From: Gaiellales bacterium
Lineage (GTDB): Bacteria > Actinomycetota > Thermoleophilia > Gaiellales > JAICJC01
Length of the DNA stretch: 64,000 nucleotides
Direction of reading: 5' to 3'
NCBI GenBank assembly: GCA_036273515.1
Contig: DASUHM010000043.1
Span: forward strand, 56,815-120,814
The translations under genes were made by a program, and so were the position numbers. Position 1 is the first letter of the stretch. Each line of letters begins with the position of its first letter. Positions 49,584 to 57,615 of this stretch are shown piece by piece. The notes under the pieces are model-generated. The model saw only the letters and a program-made list of their open reading frames with translations. It ran no database searches and was not told the DNA's origin.

Positions 49584-50522
49584 TCAGCGGCCCGCGTACC
49601 CGTAGCGGGCGAGCAGCGGGAAGGTCAGGATCGTCACCAGGCGGCGGTCGCCGGCCGGCATGGCCGCCCGCCAGGCTTCGTCCACGCGCAGCTTGAGCGG
49701 CCCCGATTGCATCCGCACAGGATTGCCTGCGACGGTGTGCTGCACCCCGAGCGTGAACTCCCGGGCGTCGCCGCCGGCCTCGAGCGCCGCCCGCGCGGCC
49801 GCCGGCAGGCCCTCGCCGAGGGTGCGCTCGAGCTCGCGCGCGGGCGCCTGCACGAGCCGCTCGTAGCGCACCACGCGCGGCCGCAGACCGCGTCCGCGGA
49901 CGGCGTCGACTGCCAGGTTGTTGGTCATCCAGGTGAGCGACGACCACGCCGGCCCGAACGTCGGCATGTACTCGGGGGAGGCCGTGTCCTCCATCGCCCG
50001 CGACCGCGTCCACGAGTAGGCGACCGCGCGGCTGTCGCGCACGAGGTGCAGAACGTCGACGTCGAGACCGGCTGCCCGCAGCGTGAGCGCGTAGACCGGG
50101 CTCTTGGACGAGTCGACGATGGCTGCGTCCTGCGACACGGCGGCGACCGCCCGGTAGACGCGGGCCTGGAGCTCGGCGTAGGCCTCGTGCTCCGCCCGGA
50201 ACCGGGCCGACCCGGCGCCCGCGGCGACGAGCGGGAAGTGGCGCTGGCGGCCGACCCGCCAGACCCGCGCGGCCTGGCGCTCGGCGTCGACGGCGTCCCA
50301 TCCGCCGAACGCATCACGTCCCACCGCCGACCAGAAGGGGCACCCGTGGAATGGCTCGCCGCACCCGCACAGGCGGTTCGCGAGCACGCCCCGTTCCCAG
50401 ATGTGGCGCAGCTCGCCCACGGCGGTGCAGCCGGGCAGCCCGCCGAGCAACATGGCGAGGAGCGTGCTGCCGCTGCGGCCGGCGCCGGCGATGTACAGGA
50501 TGCGGGGCCGGGGGGCGTCCAC
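49584..50522 (-). CDS. Sulfotransferase family protein
   Basis: A 312-residue PAPS-dependent sulfotransferase candidate. ILYIAGAGRSGSTLLAMLLG (residues about 7-26) is the PAPS loop; VLHLVRDSRAVAYSW the 3'-phosphate motif; RVVRYERLVQAPAREL follows. A Cys cluster (RLCGCGEPFHGCPFW) is typical of this bacterial subgroup. GTG at 50522 puts the loop near the N-terminus. Divergent from comA (59 bp between starts), so the two may share a control region. Confidence 0.87.
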   Translation of the reverse strand: MDAPRPRILYIAGAGRSGSTLLAMLLGGLPGCTAVGELRHIWERGVLANRLCGCGEPFHGCPFWSAVGRDAFGGWDAVDAERQAARVWRVGRQRHFPLVAAGAGSARFRAEHEAYAELQARVYRAVAAVSQDAAIVDSSKSPVYALTLRAAGLDVDVLHLVRDSRAVAYSWTRSRAMEDTASPEYMPTFGPAWSSLTWMTNNLAVDAVRGRGLRPRVVRYERLVQAPARELERTLGEGLPAAARAALEAGGDAREFTLGVQHTVAGNPVRMQSGPLKLRVDEAWRAAMPAGDRRLVTILTFPLLARYGYAGR

Positions 50523-50581
50523 TGCTCGCCGGAGTATGGCAGCGGCTACGCTCCCGGCCGGAGTTCGACCCGAACGAGGCC

Positions 50582-51424
50582 GTGACGTTGGAGCACACGA
50601 AAGCAGGTGCCGCGGCAACGGGCACGACCGCGACGGAGCGGTATCTCGAGCAGATCGGGGTGCCGCGGATGCCCGCGCTGACGAGCCCGTTCGACCCGGG
50701 ATACGACCCGGCGACGCTCGAATCGCACCTTGAGCAGAGCGGCCACCTGATCTCGATCCTGAAGATCTCGATGGCCTGCTGGATCGTGGCCCGCGAGTCT
50801 GCCACCCGGGCCAAGCTCGCCGCCGCCCGCGCCCACGGGGTGCGCACCGCCACCGGCGGGGGGCCCTTCGAGGTCGCCGTCGCCCAGGGGCGGCTGGCGG
50901 AGTACCTCGACCTGTGCGCCGGCATGGGCTTCGACCGCATCGAGTGCGGCACCGGGTTCACGGAGATGGGCCTGACGCCGGCGGGCGTCGTCGGCATGGC
51001 CGCCGAGCGCGGGCTCGAGGTGCAGTACGAGGTCGGCCCCAAGCACGGCGGCGGCCTGCGCGTGGATGCCGTCGATCCGTTGATCGCCGAGGCCCGCACC
51101 TGGCTCGAGGCCGGCGCCCGCGAGATCGTGGTGGAGGCGCGTGAGAGCGCCGTCGCCGTGGGCGTGTTCGACGCCGACGGCCGCCTCGGCAGCGACATCG
51201 CCGACCGGTTCGCCGAGGGCATCGGCCTCGACGTGGTCTGCTTCGAGGCGCCCACGAAGTCGAGCCAGTTCGCGCTGCTCGACCACTTCGGCGCTGGCGT
51301 GCGGCTCTCCAACGTGCGCCTCGAGGAGCTGCTGCGCGTCGAGATCTACCGGCGCGGGCTGCACTCCGACGCCTTCGCCAACCCTCGCCTCCGCCCGCCC
51401 GCACCGGATGACGCCCGGCCGTAG
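50582..51424 (+). CDS. comA: Phosphosulfolactate synthase
   Basis: A 280-residue TIM-barrel enzyme that adds sulfite to PEP to give (2R)-phospho-3-sulfolactate, the first step to coenzyme M in methanogens and to sulfolactate in Bacillus spores. Recognisable family pieces are LKISMACWIVARES, GVRTATGGGPFEVAVAQG, DRIECGTGFTEMGLTPAG, QYEVGPKHGG, EIVVEARESAVAVGVFDADG and VVCFEAPTKSSQFALLDHFG. GTG at 50582 is used; TTG 50588 is possible. It overlaps the following comB by 17 bp in the order comA-comB-ATP-grasp-methyltransferase. No ComC, ComD or ComE gene is visible. Confidence 0.9.
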   Translation: MTLEHTKAGAAATGTTATERYLEQIGVPRMPALTSPFDPGYDPATLESHLEQSGHLISILKISMACWIVARESATRAKLAAARAHGVRTATGGGPFEVAVAQGRLAEYLDLCAGMGFDRIECGTGFTEMGLTPAGVVGMAAERGLEVQYEVGPKHGGGLRVDAVDPLIAEARTWLEAGAREIVVEARESAVAVGVFDADGRLGSDIADRFAEGIGLDVVCFEAPTKSSQFALLDHFGAGVRLSNVRLEELLRVEIYRRGLHSDAFANPRLRPPAPDDARP

Positions 51425-52172
51425 CGTCCGCATCTCGTGCTTCCAGGATGGCGCCGCCGAACCGGTGGCGGCCGCTGCGACCGTCTGCATCGACGTGTTC
51501 CGGGCGACGACGACCGCCGTGACCGCAGTGGTGGCCGGCCGCCGCTGCTTCCCCGCCGGCTCGCTCGAGCAGGCCGTGCCGCTGGCCGCGGCGCTGCACC
51601 AGCCGCTGCTCGTCGGCGAGCTCGGCGGCAACATGCCCTATGGCTTCGACCTCCAGAACAGCCCCGCGGCCGTCGCCGAGCGCCCGGACGTGTGGCGCCC
51701 GGCGATCCTGCTCTCCACCTCGGGCACGCCGCTTCTCATCGCCGCCGCGCAGACAGGGAAGGCGTATGCCGCGTGCCTGCGCAACTGGACGGCTGCGGCC
51801 GACGGGGCCGCCGCCGCCTCGCCCCACGTCGAGGTCGTCGGCGCCGGCGCGCGCGGTGAGTTCCGCGAGGAGGACCAGATCTGCTGCGCCTGGATCGCCG
51901 AGCGGCTCGGAGCGGCCGGCCATGCGTTCGCCGATGCCGCCACGGCGGAGCTGGTCGAGCGCTGGAGCGGCCGCGGCGTCGAGGCGATCGCCGACGGGCA
52001 CAGCGCGGCGTACCTGCGCGATACGGGTCAGGGGAGGGACATCGAGTTCGTCCTGGAGCATGTCGACGACGTCGCCTGCGCCTTCGTGATGTCCGCCGGC
52101 GAGCTCGTGGCCGTCACCGATCCCTCCGATGCGGAGGATCGCGGGGCGGGGCGGAAGGTCCTTCCGGCGTGA
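51408..52172 (+). CDS. comB: 2-phosphosulfolactate phosphatase
   Basis: A 254-residue ComB-family phosphatase expected to release sulfolactate from the ComA product. TVCIDVFRATTTAVTAVVAG, GELGGNMPYGFDLQNSPAAV and ARGEFREEDQICCAWIAERL follow the family pattern. The segment equal to TTTNGTRA in the paralogue at 39.9 kb reads LSTSGTPL here, so the two are clearly diverged. Adjacent to comA (17-bp overlap) and to the ATP-grasp gene (4-bp overlap), this copy is the better candidate for true phosphosulfolactate activity. Confidence 0.87.
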   Translation: MTPGRSVRISCFQDGAAEPVAAAATVCIDVFRATTTAVTAVVAGRRCFPAGSLEQAVPLAAALHQPLLVGELGGNMPYGFDLQNSPAAVAERPDVWRPAILLSTSGTPLLIAAAQTGKAYAACLRNWTAAADGAAAASPHVEVVGAGARGEFREEDQICCAWIAERLGAAGHAFADAATAELVERWSGRGVEAIADGHSAAYLRDTGQGRDIEFVLEHVDDVACAFVMSAGELVAVTDPSDAEDRGAGRKVLPA

Positions 52173-53425
52173 CCGCGCGGCCGTCGGGGCTCGACGCCAC
52201 CACGCCGGTCGTGATCCTCAAGATGACGACGAACCTGATCCAGCACGGGGTGCTCGGCATCCTGCGCAGCGCCGGGCGGTGGGGGATCCCCGTGCACTGG
52301 GTGCACAACGAGGGAGCGGCGCCCGCGGCCCGCAGCCGTCACCTGACCGCGGCCCACCCGCTGCCGCCCGGCCCGGCCACGGCCGAGCGGTGGGCCGAGC
52401 ACCTGAGCCGGGTCGGCCGCGCGATCGGGGGACGGCCGGTACTGGTGGCGACCGACGATCCCGGCTCGGCGCTCGTCGCCGAGTACCGCGATCGCCTGGA
52501 GCCGCTCTACCGGTTCCCGGCGCCGGCGGAGGGCCTGGTCGACTCGCTCGTCGACAAGCGGCGGCTGCACGAGCTCTGCCTCGAGACCGGCGTGCCCACT
52601 CCCGACGCCCGGTTCCCGCAGCGCTCCGCCGACCTGGAGGAGTACGCCGCGACGGGCGAGTTTCCCGTCGTCGTGAAGCGGATCGGCGCGCCGGACGCGG
52701 CGGGCGAGGCGCTCCTTCCCAGCGTCACGGTCGTGCGCACCCGCGACGAGCTGCGTGCGCTCGGCCGGCGGCTGCCCGAGGCGGCGGTCCCGGGCGCGAT
52801 GCTGCAGGAGTACATCCCCGGCGGGGCCCGGTCGGTGTGGATGCTGGACGGCTACTTCGGCGCCGACTCCGCCTGCCTGGCCGCCTACACGGGCCGCAAG
52901 CTGCGCCAGCATCCGACGGACACCGGCATGACCTCGCTCGGGGTCTGCGAGCACAACGGGGCGGTGATCGAGACGACCGAGCGGTTCATGCGCCAGATCG
53001 GCTACCGCGGCATCGTCGACATGGGCTACCGCCACGATGCCCGCGACGGCCGGTACAAGCTGCTCGACGTGAACCCCCGGATCGGCGCCACGTTCCGCCT
53101 CTTCGTCGACGCGGCGGGCACCGACGTCCTGCGCGCGCTCTACCTGGACATGACCGGGCAGCCGCCGCCGCGGCGGGCGCCGGTGCGGGAGGGACGGCGC
53201 TGGCTCGTCGAGCACCACGACCTGGCAGAGGCCGCGGCGGCCATCCGCCGGCGGGACATGAGCGTCCGCGCCTGGCTGGAGTCGCTGCTCCCGGTGCGCG
53301 AGGGCGCCTGGTTCTCGCCCGCCGATCCGCTGCCCGCCGCGGCGCTCGCCGTCGCGTTCGCCCGCCGCGGCATCGGCCGCGAGGCGCAGCCCGCGGCGCT
53401 CGCCTCCGGCATGGACGCGGCATGA
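52169..53425 (+). CDS. ATP-grasp ligase in sulfolactate cluster
   Basis: A 418-residue carboxylate-amine/thiol ligase-type ATP-grasp protein. The ATP-binding part runs about 115-310: VDKRRLHELCLETGVPTPDA, FPVVVKRIGAP, AMLQEYIPGGARSVWMLDGY and the metal-binding KLLDVNPRIGATFRLFVDAA. It resembles ATP-grasp enzymes found near glycan and cell-surface genes. Directly after comA-comB, with 4-bp overlaps on both sides, it may activate sulfolactate's carboxylate or attach another group to it; this is inferred from context. GTG start. Confidence 0.85.
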   Translation: MTARPSGLDATTPVVILKMTTNLIQHGVLGILRSAGRWGIPVHWVHNEGAAPAARSRHLTAAHPLPPGPATAERWAEHLSRVGRAIGGRPVLVATDDPGSALVAEYRDRLEPLYRFPAPAEGLVDSLVDKRRLHELCLETGVPTPDARFPQRSADLEEYAATGEFPVVVKRIGAPDAAGEALLPSVTVVRTRDELRALGRRLPEAAVPGAMLQEYIPGGARSVWMLDGYFGADSACLAAYTGRKLRQHPTDTGMTSLGVCEHNGAVIETTERFMRQIGYRGIVDMGYRHDARDGRYKLLDVNPRIGATFRLFVDAAGTDVLRALYLDMTGQPPPRRAPVREGRRWLVEHHDLAEAAAAIRRRDMSVRAWLESLLPVREGAWFSPADPLPAAALAVAFARRGIGREAQPAALASGMDAA

Positions 53426-54270
53426 GCCCGGCCGGCGAGCCCTCGATCAGCGACTGGTCGAACGCCGGCGCCGCCTACTGGCAGGCGGTGTACGACGACC
53501 CCGGCATCGACGGCGAGATCTACCGGCTGCGCCAGCGGCGCGTGCTCGAGGCGTTCGACCGGCTGGCGCTGCCGCCCGACGCGCGCGTGCTCGAGCTGGG
53601 GCCGGGGGCCGGGCACGTGGCCGTCGAGCTCGCCCGCCGCGGCCACCGGGTCGTCTGCGTCGATCCGGCCGAGGCGATGTTGCGCAACACCGAGGCCCGT
53701 GCGGCCGCACACGCTCTCGGCGACCGGGTCGAGTCGGTCGTCGCCGACGCCCAGGCGCTGCCCTTTCCCGACGCCGGCTTCGCCGCCGCGGTCGCGGTGG
53801 GCGTGCTGCCCTGGCTGGAGCGGCCGGCAGATGCGCTGCGGGAGATCCGGCGCGTGCTCGTGCCCGGCGGCTCGGCCGTGCTGACGTCGGACAACCGCGC
53901 CCGGCTCACGTTCGTCCTCGATCCGCGCCTGAACCCGATCGCCGTCGACGCCGCCAAGCAGGCCGACGCGCGAATCGTGCGCCGGCTGGGGGCCCGCAGC
54001 CGCCGCCGCGCCGAGACGCTGCCGCGGCGCTACGACAACGCCTCGGTCGACCGGATGCTGGCCGAAGCCGGCCTCGTCAAGCGCTCCGGCAGCTCGGTGG
54101 GCTTCGGCCCCTTCTCGCTGCTCCGCCGGCGCGCCCTCCCGGACGGCTGGGCGGTGCCGGTGCACGAGCGGCTGCAGCGGATCGCCGACGCGGGCGTCCC
54201 GGGCGTGCGCGGCGGCGGCGCGCACTACGTCGTCGTCGCCGACCGTCCTCGCGAGATGATCGATCGGTAA
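53422..54270 (+). CDS. SAM-dependent methyltransferase
   Basis: A 282-residue class I methyltransferase. Motif I is RVLELGPGAGHVAVELARRG (about residues 54-73), followed by VVCVDPAEAMLRNTEARA, VVADAQALPFPDAGFAA and LREIRRVLVPGGSAVLT, the UbiE/Methyltransf_11 pattern. It is the last gene of the comA unit and may methylate the conjugate formed by the ATP-grasp enzyme. The last codons and TAA stop lie inside repeat copy D, so the C-terminus MIDR may have been created by the repeat. Confidence 0.88.
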   Translation: MSPAGEPSISDWSNAGAAYWQAVYDDPGIDGEIYRLRQRRVLEAFDRLALPPDARVLELGPGAGHVAVELARRGHRVVCVDPAEAMLRNTEARAAAHALGDRVESVVADAQALPFPDAGFAAAVAVGVLPWLERPADALREIRRVLVPGGSAVLTSDNRARLTFVLDPRLNPIAVDAAKQADARIVRRLGARSRRRAETLPRRYDNASVDRMLAEAGLVKRSGSSVGFGPFSLLRRRALPDGWAVPVHERLQRIADAGVPGVRGGGAHYVVVADRPREMIDR

Positions 54271-54340
54271 GTCCCGTGCGCTGCGGCTGCGAACCGTCGC
54301 ATCGCGCCTCGGCGTCTGCGTATTCGCGGCATTTTGCAGT
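54255..54340. repeat. Dispersed palindromic repeat, copy D (left end and core only)
   Basis: GATGATCGATCGGTAAGTCC matches the left end of copy C, and GCTGCGGCTGCGAAC plus CGTCGCATCGCGCCTCGGCG matches its core almost exactly. I see no right-hand inverted end before the convergent gene at 54362, so it is probably truncated. It supplies the stop codon of the methyltransferase gene. Confidence 0.75.
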
Positions 54341-54361
54341 ATCAACGTCCGCCGTTGACTC

Positions 54362-55447
54362 CTACGAAGCGGTCTGGACGGGCGCCCGCGGCTGCCGCGA
54401 CTCGCGCGCCCACTCGACGCCGATTACGGCGAGCACGGCCAGGACGGCCAGGCCGATGAGGCGGCGGGTGACGTCGGGCTGGGGGAGGGCGGCGAGGATC
54501 CAGAAGGCGAAGAAGGCCGGCGGGGCGAAGCGCAGGATCCGGCGCAGGGCGGCGAAGCCGGTGACCGTGACATCGGGCGTGGCGACGGCCAGACGCGGGC
54601 CCTCCTCCTCCCAGGCGAATACGCGATCCGTGTCGAGCAGGCGCATCCGCCCCAGCCGGGGCGGCACCCAGGCGTGTGCCCAGACGCCGTCCGGCCAGGG
54701 CCGCGCGAAGGCGAGGTACGACGCGAGCAGCGAGAAGTAGAACATGCCGAACGTGCGCCCGGCCGTGACCATCAGAGTCGAGTGGTACCCCACCGCGAGC
54801 CAGATCGCGTACGGGTAGTAGCGCCGGATCGCGAAGGCCACGGCCAGCGCCGCCTCGGTGCAGATCGCCGACCAGGCCAGGAGCTTCGCAAGCACGAGGT
54901 GCGGCAGCAGCGAGCTCACGTGGTGGTAGGTGGCGTGGAGCGACGTGACCGCGGCCCAGTTCTCGAAGAACTGGCCCGACCGCCAGTCGGCGTCGAGCAG
55001 CTTGTTCAGCGCGGCGGCGGCGTAGAGCAGCACCACCTGGTAGCGCACGAGCCGGGTGCGGTCGCCGGAGGCCGCCAGCCCCGCCAGCAGCAGGATGACG
55101 CCGGTGTACTCCGTGTTGTTCTCGAAGTAGATCCGCGACGAGATGGTGCCGAGCAGGATGGTGGCCCCGGCGACGCTCGCCGCCAGGTGCGGCGCGCGGT
55201 TCAGGAGCAGCGCGACGGCCGCGACCAGGAACGCCGCCTGGAGGCCGTGCCGGTAGGCCGGCTGGGAGCCGACCCGGTCGAGCGCCGAGAAGAACGGCAG
55301 GAAGTGGCCCGGCAGCCGCCGCACCTGCCCGTTCGCGACGAACGCGACCACGATCAGCTTGCAGGCGAGCAGCAGGTTCGGGGGCATCTCCGTGCCGGTC
55401 ACCCGCAGCGGGTTCCACGACGCCGAGGCCGACGGGGCGCTAGCCAT
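54362..55447 (-). CDS. HTTM-like (vitamin K-dependent carboxylase-type) membrane protein
   Basis: A 361-residue polytopic protein with about eight hydrophobic segments. ISSRIYFENNTEYTGVILLL, LVRYQVVLLYAAAALNKLLD and DWRSGQFFENWAAV form the pattern of HTTM-domain proteins, related to the membrane part of vitamin K-dependent gamma-carboxylase. A soluble segment follows near the C-terminus (VFAWEEEGPRLAVATPD). Bacterial members have no established substrate. It overlaps its small upstream partner by 8 bp, which fixes the start at 55447. Confidence 0.75.
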   Translation of the reverse strand: MASAPSASASWNPLRVTGTEMPPNLLLACKLIVVAFVANGQVRRLPGHFLPFFSALDRVGSQPAYRHGLQAAFLVAAVALLLNRAPHLAASVAGATILLGTISSRIYFENNTEYTGVILLLAGLAASGDRTRLVRYQVVLLYAAAALNKLLDADWRSGQFFENWAAVTSLHATYHHVSSLLPHLVLAKLLAWSAICTEAALAVAFAIRRYYPYAIWLAVGYHSTLMVTAGRTFGMFYFSLLASYLAFARPWPDGVWAHAWVPPRLGRMRLLDTDRVFAWEEEGPRLAVATPDVTVTGFAALRRILRFAPPAFFAFWILAALPQPDVTRRLIGLAVLAVLAVIGVEWARESRQPRAPVQTAS

Positions 55448-55808
55448 GCGACCACCGCCAGGTCTGCTGGGCATGGCCGTTCAGCCGGTAGGTCAGCGTC
55501 ACCCGGACGCGTTCGCGCGACCCGTACGTGCGCTCGTACTGCTGGACGTCGTCGACCAGGTGCTGCGCGGGGAAGTACCAGATGCCGTGTGGCGCGAGGT
55601 GGTAGCGGCTGCGGACGCCGGCCGCGGACAGGCGCTGGCCGTCGACCGTCGCCGCCAGCCGGTACTGGACGACGTAGTCGTTCGGCGCCCAGGCGAAGTA
55701 GCGGGTCGGCCCCAGGTGCTCGTAGGTCACCAGCCCGACCTGCACGGCGAGCACGGCGATGCCGATCGCCACCGCCCCCCGGCGAATGAGCCGGCCGGGC
55801 GAGCTCAC
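55440..55808 (-). CDS. Small membrane-anchored partner of the HTTM protein
   Basis: A 122-residue protein with one N-terminal transmembrane helix (about residues 10-28, GAVAIGIAVLAVQVGLVTY) and an outer domain rich in strands (RYFAWAPNDYVVQYRLAATV, ERVRVTLTYRLNGH). Proteins of this type accompany HTTM genes in actinobacteria. Coupled by overlap, it probably forms a complex with the downstream product. No enzyme motif. Confidence 0.65.
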   Translation of the reverse strand: MSSPGRLIRRGAVAIGIAVLAVQVGLVTYEHLGPTRYFAWAPNDYVVQYRLAATVDGQRLSAAGVRSRYHLAPHGIWYFPAQHLVDDVQQYERTYGSRERVRVTLTYRLNGHAQQTWRWSHG

Positions 55809-55833
55809 GGGCCGCCTGCGCGATCCGGCAGGG

Positions 55834-56961
55834 CTACGGGAACAGCGCCTGGAGCTGTTGCGTGGCCCCGGCGACGTTCAGCTCGCGGTTGCCGGAGATC
55901 TGGCCGGCGGGGGTCACGTCGGTGGTCGCGCCGTTCAGGATCGCCGAGACGACCTGGGCGGTGGTCGCCTGCGGGAACTCGTCCTCGAGCATCGCGGCCA
56001 CGCCGCTGACGGTCGCGGCCGAGAACGACCCGCCGCTGCTCGTGAACGGCTGTGTGGTCGCCCCCTGGCACTGCGCGACCTGGTTCTGGATCGTGAGGCC
56101 CGACGCGCCGGTGAACGAGACCGACACGCCGTTCTGCCCCTGCAGCGGGGTCGGGAACGGCCAGGTGCCTGTCTTGAAGGCCGTCAGCGAGCCCGACCAC
56201 TGCGCGATCGTCGCGTTCGTCTGGGCCGTCATGCCGGTGATGGTCAGCGGGTTGGCGCTGCCCTTCATCCGGAGCTGCAGCTCGCAGTTCGTCCCCGCGC
56301 TCAGGTTGGCGGGGAAGTGCTGCTGCGTCCAGGGCGTCCGGCCGACGACGTTCACGCCGGGCGCCGCCAGCTGGACGGTCTGGCCGATATCTGCCTTCGT
56401 CCAGAGCACGTCGCCGGTCGTCGTCGCAGTCACGCAGATCACGTTGGGCAGGTGGAAGCTGCACGGGTACTGCGGCTTGGAGTCGATGTTCAGCTTCAGG
56501 TTGCCGGCGGCGGCCACGACGAGCACGTTGGGGTTGGCCGTGATGGCCGACTTGAGCGTCGTGTTGGCGCCGCTGAAGTTGATCGAGTCGTTCACGATCC
56601 GGATTCCGTGCTGGGCCGCCCACTTGATCGCGTTCCCGGCCGCGGCCGCGTTGCACGTCGCCGGCGGCACCGAGTTCGACACGTTCGTCAGGTTGCAGAT
56701 GCGCAGCGGCACGACGGCCGCATGTCCCTGCGAGGCGGACTGCACCATGCCGGCGACGAACGTCCCGTGCCACACCCAGTCCGAGGTGTCGGTGTTCTTC
56801 GCCAGGAAGTTCCACCCGGGCAGGAGCTGCCCGCCCAGGTTCGGCGCCACGCCCGTGTCGGCTACGCCGACCGAGACAGTTGCCGCCGCTACACCCGTCG
56901 AGGCCGCAAGCGCAACGCTCGCAGCGACGATCGCCATCGAGACCCGCAATTTCGATCCCAC
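55834..56961 (-). CDS. Secreted subtilisin-like serine protease (S8)
   Basis: A 375-residue protein with a signal peptide (residues 1-28, SMAIVAASVALAASTGVAAA) directly followed by the catalytic domain; no inhibitor propeptide is seen. The triad is Asp in VGVADTGVAPN, His in WHGTFVAGMVQS and Ser in GGSFSAATVSGVAAM, where the usual GTSMAAP is altered. An insert of about 110 residues lies before the Ser motif (TNCELQLRMKGSANPLTI). Start GTG 56961 is chosen for the signal peptide. 25 bp separate it from the HTTM partner gene. Confidence 0.85.
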   Translation of the reverse strand: MGSKLRVSMAIVAASVALAASTGVAAATVSVGVADTGVAPNLGGQLLPGWNFLAKNTDTSDWVWHGTFVAGMVQSASQGHAAVVPLRICNLTNVSNSVPPATCNAAAAGNAIKWAAQHGIRIVNDSINFSGANTTLKSAITANPNVLVVAAAGNLKLNIDSKPQYPCSFHLPNVICVTATTTGDVLWTKADIGQTVQLAAPGVNVVGRTPWTQQHFPANLSAGTNCELQLRMKGSANPLTITGMTAQTNATIAQWSGSLTAFKTGTWPFPTPLQGQNGVSVSFTGASGLTIQNQVAQCQGATTQPFTSSGGSFSAATVSGVAAMLEDEFPQATTAQVVSAILNGATTDVTPAGQISGNRELNVAGATQQLQALFP

Positions 56962-57082
56962 GCGCCACCCGCTCTCCTGCACACTCCCAGACCGGGCCCA
57001 TCCGGTCTGCCGAACGGCCCGAGTGTACTCCCATGTGCGGCCGGACGCCACACATTATTCGGCAACTGTCCGGAGAAGCCGT

Positions 57083-57130
57083 CCCTCGGCCGACCCGGCC
57101 GTATGCGGGGGGAAACCCCCCGAACGAGGG
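57083..57130. promoter_or_regulatory. Nested hairpin in leader region
   Basis: CCCTCG (57083-57088) pairs with CGAGGG (57125-57130), and inside CGGGGGG (57106-57112) pairs with CCCCCCG (57116-57122) around AAA. It lies in the 228-bp spacer between the subtilase start and the small gene at 57190 and could be an RNA leader or a terminator for unknown transcription. Otherwise the spacer shows nothing I recognise. Confidence 0.35.
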
Positions 57131-57189
57131 ATGCCGGTGGGGCGGGGTTCCGCGAAGCTCCCGGCGGAGGCGAGGAGAGGGGGGTATCG

Positions 57190-57402
57190 GTGGGCGTGTT
57201 CTACGCGCAGATCCGGTTCCGCGAGAGCCGGGAATGGCATACGGTCGCACGTGCGGAGAGCCGCCGCAGCGCGCTCGAGTACGCCACCGCTGCGTGCCGC
57301 GAGTCGCGCGACGGCGACGGCCGCCCTCCGGTCGAGATGCGCGTCCTGGTGCCGCGTTCCGCGCCGGCGGACGCCGGCGAGCCGGTCCGCGGCCGGCTCT
57401 AG
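57190..57402 (+). CDS. Small hypothetical protein
   Basis: A 70-residue protein reading FYAQIRFRESREWHTVARAE, SRRSALEYATAACRES and ending EMRVLVPRSAPADAGEPVRG. The beta-alpha-beta pattern with aromatic strand and Arg-rich helix looks like a genuine small domain. GTG start is preceded by a purine-rich GAGGAGAGG. No family is recognised. It sits alone between the subtilase and the exopolysaccharide cluster. Confidence 0.45.
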   Translation: MGVFYAQIRFRESREWHTVARAESRRSALEYATAACRESRDGDGRPPVEMRVLVPRSAPADAGEPVRGRL

Positions 57403-57615
57403 AACCGGCGCAGCTGCCCGAAGATTGGCGCCGTGTGAGAATCGGCGCCGGTGGGCATTCGACAGGACGACATGTTCTGGGCATGCTTCCGAGACGATCC
57501 CGGTGGACGGATCGGGCCAGGCTCCGAGGCGCGCTCATCCGTACGCCCCCGCGGTTCGGTTTCGCGGGGGCGCCGACACGGCCGCTAAGGTGCCGCGAGA
57601 ATTGGTAGGGATGTG

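Noticed and set aside
50582..52172. Coenzyme M biosynthesis
   Set aside because: Only ComA and ComB are present; later-step genes are missing and the organism looks actinobacterial, so free or conjugated sulfolactate is more likely.
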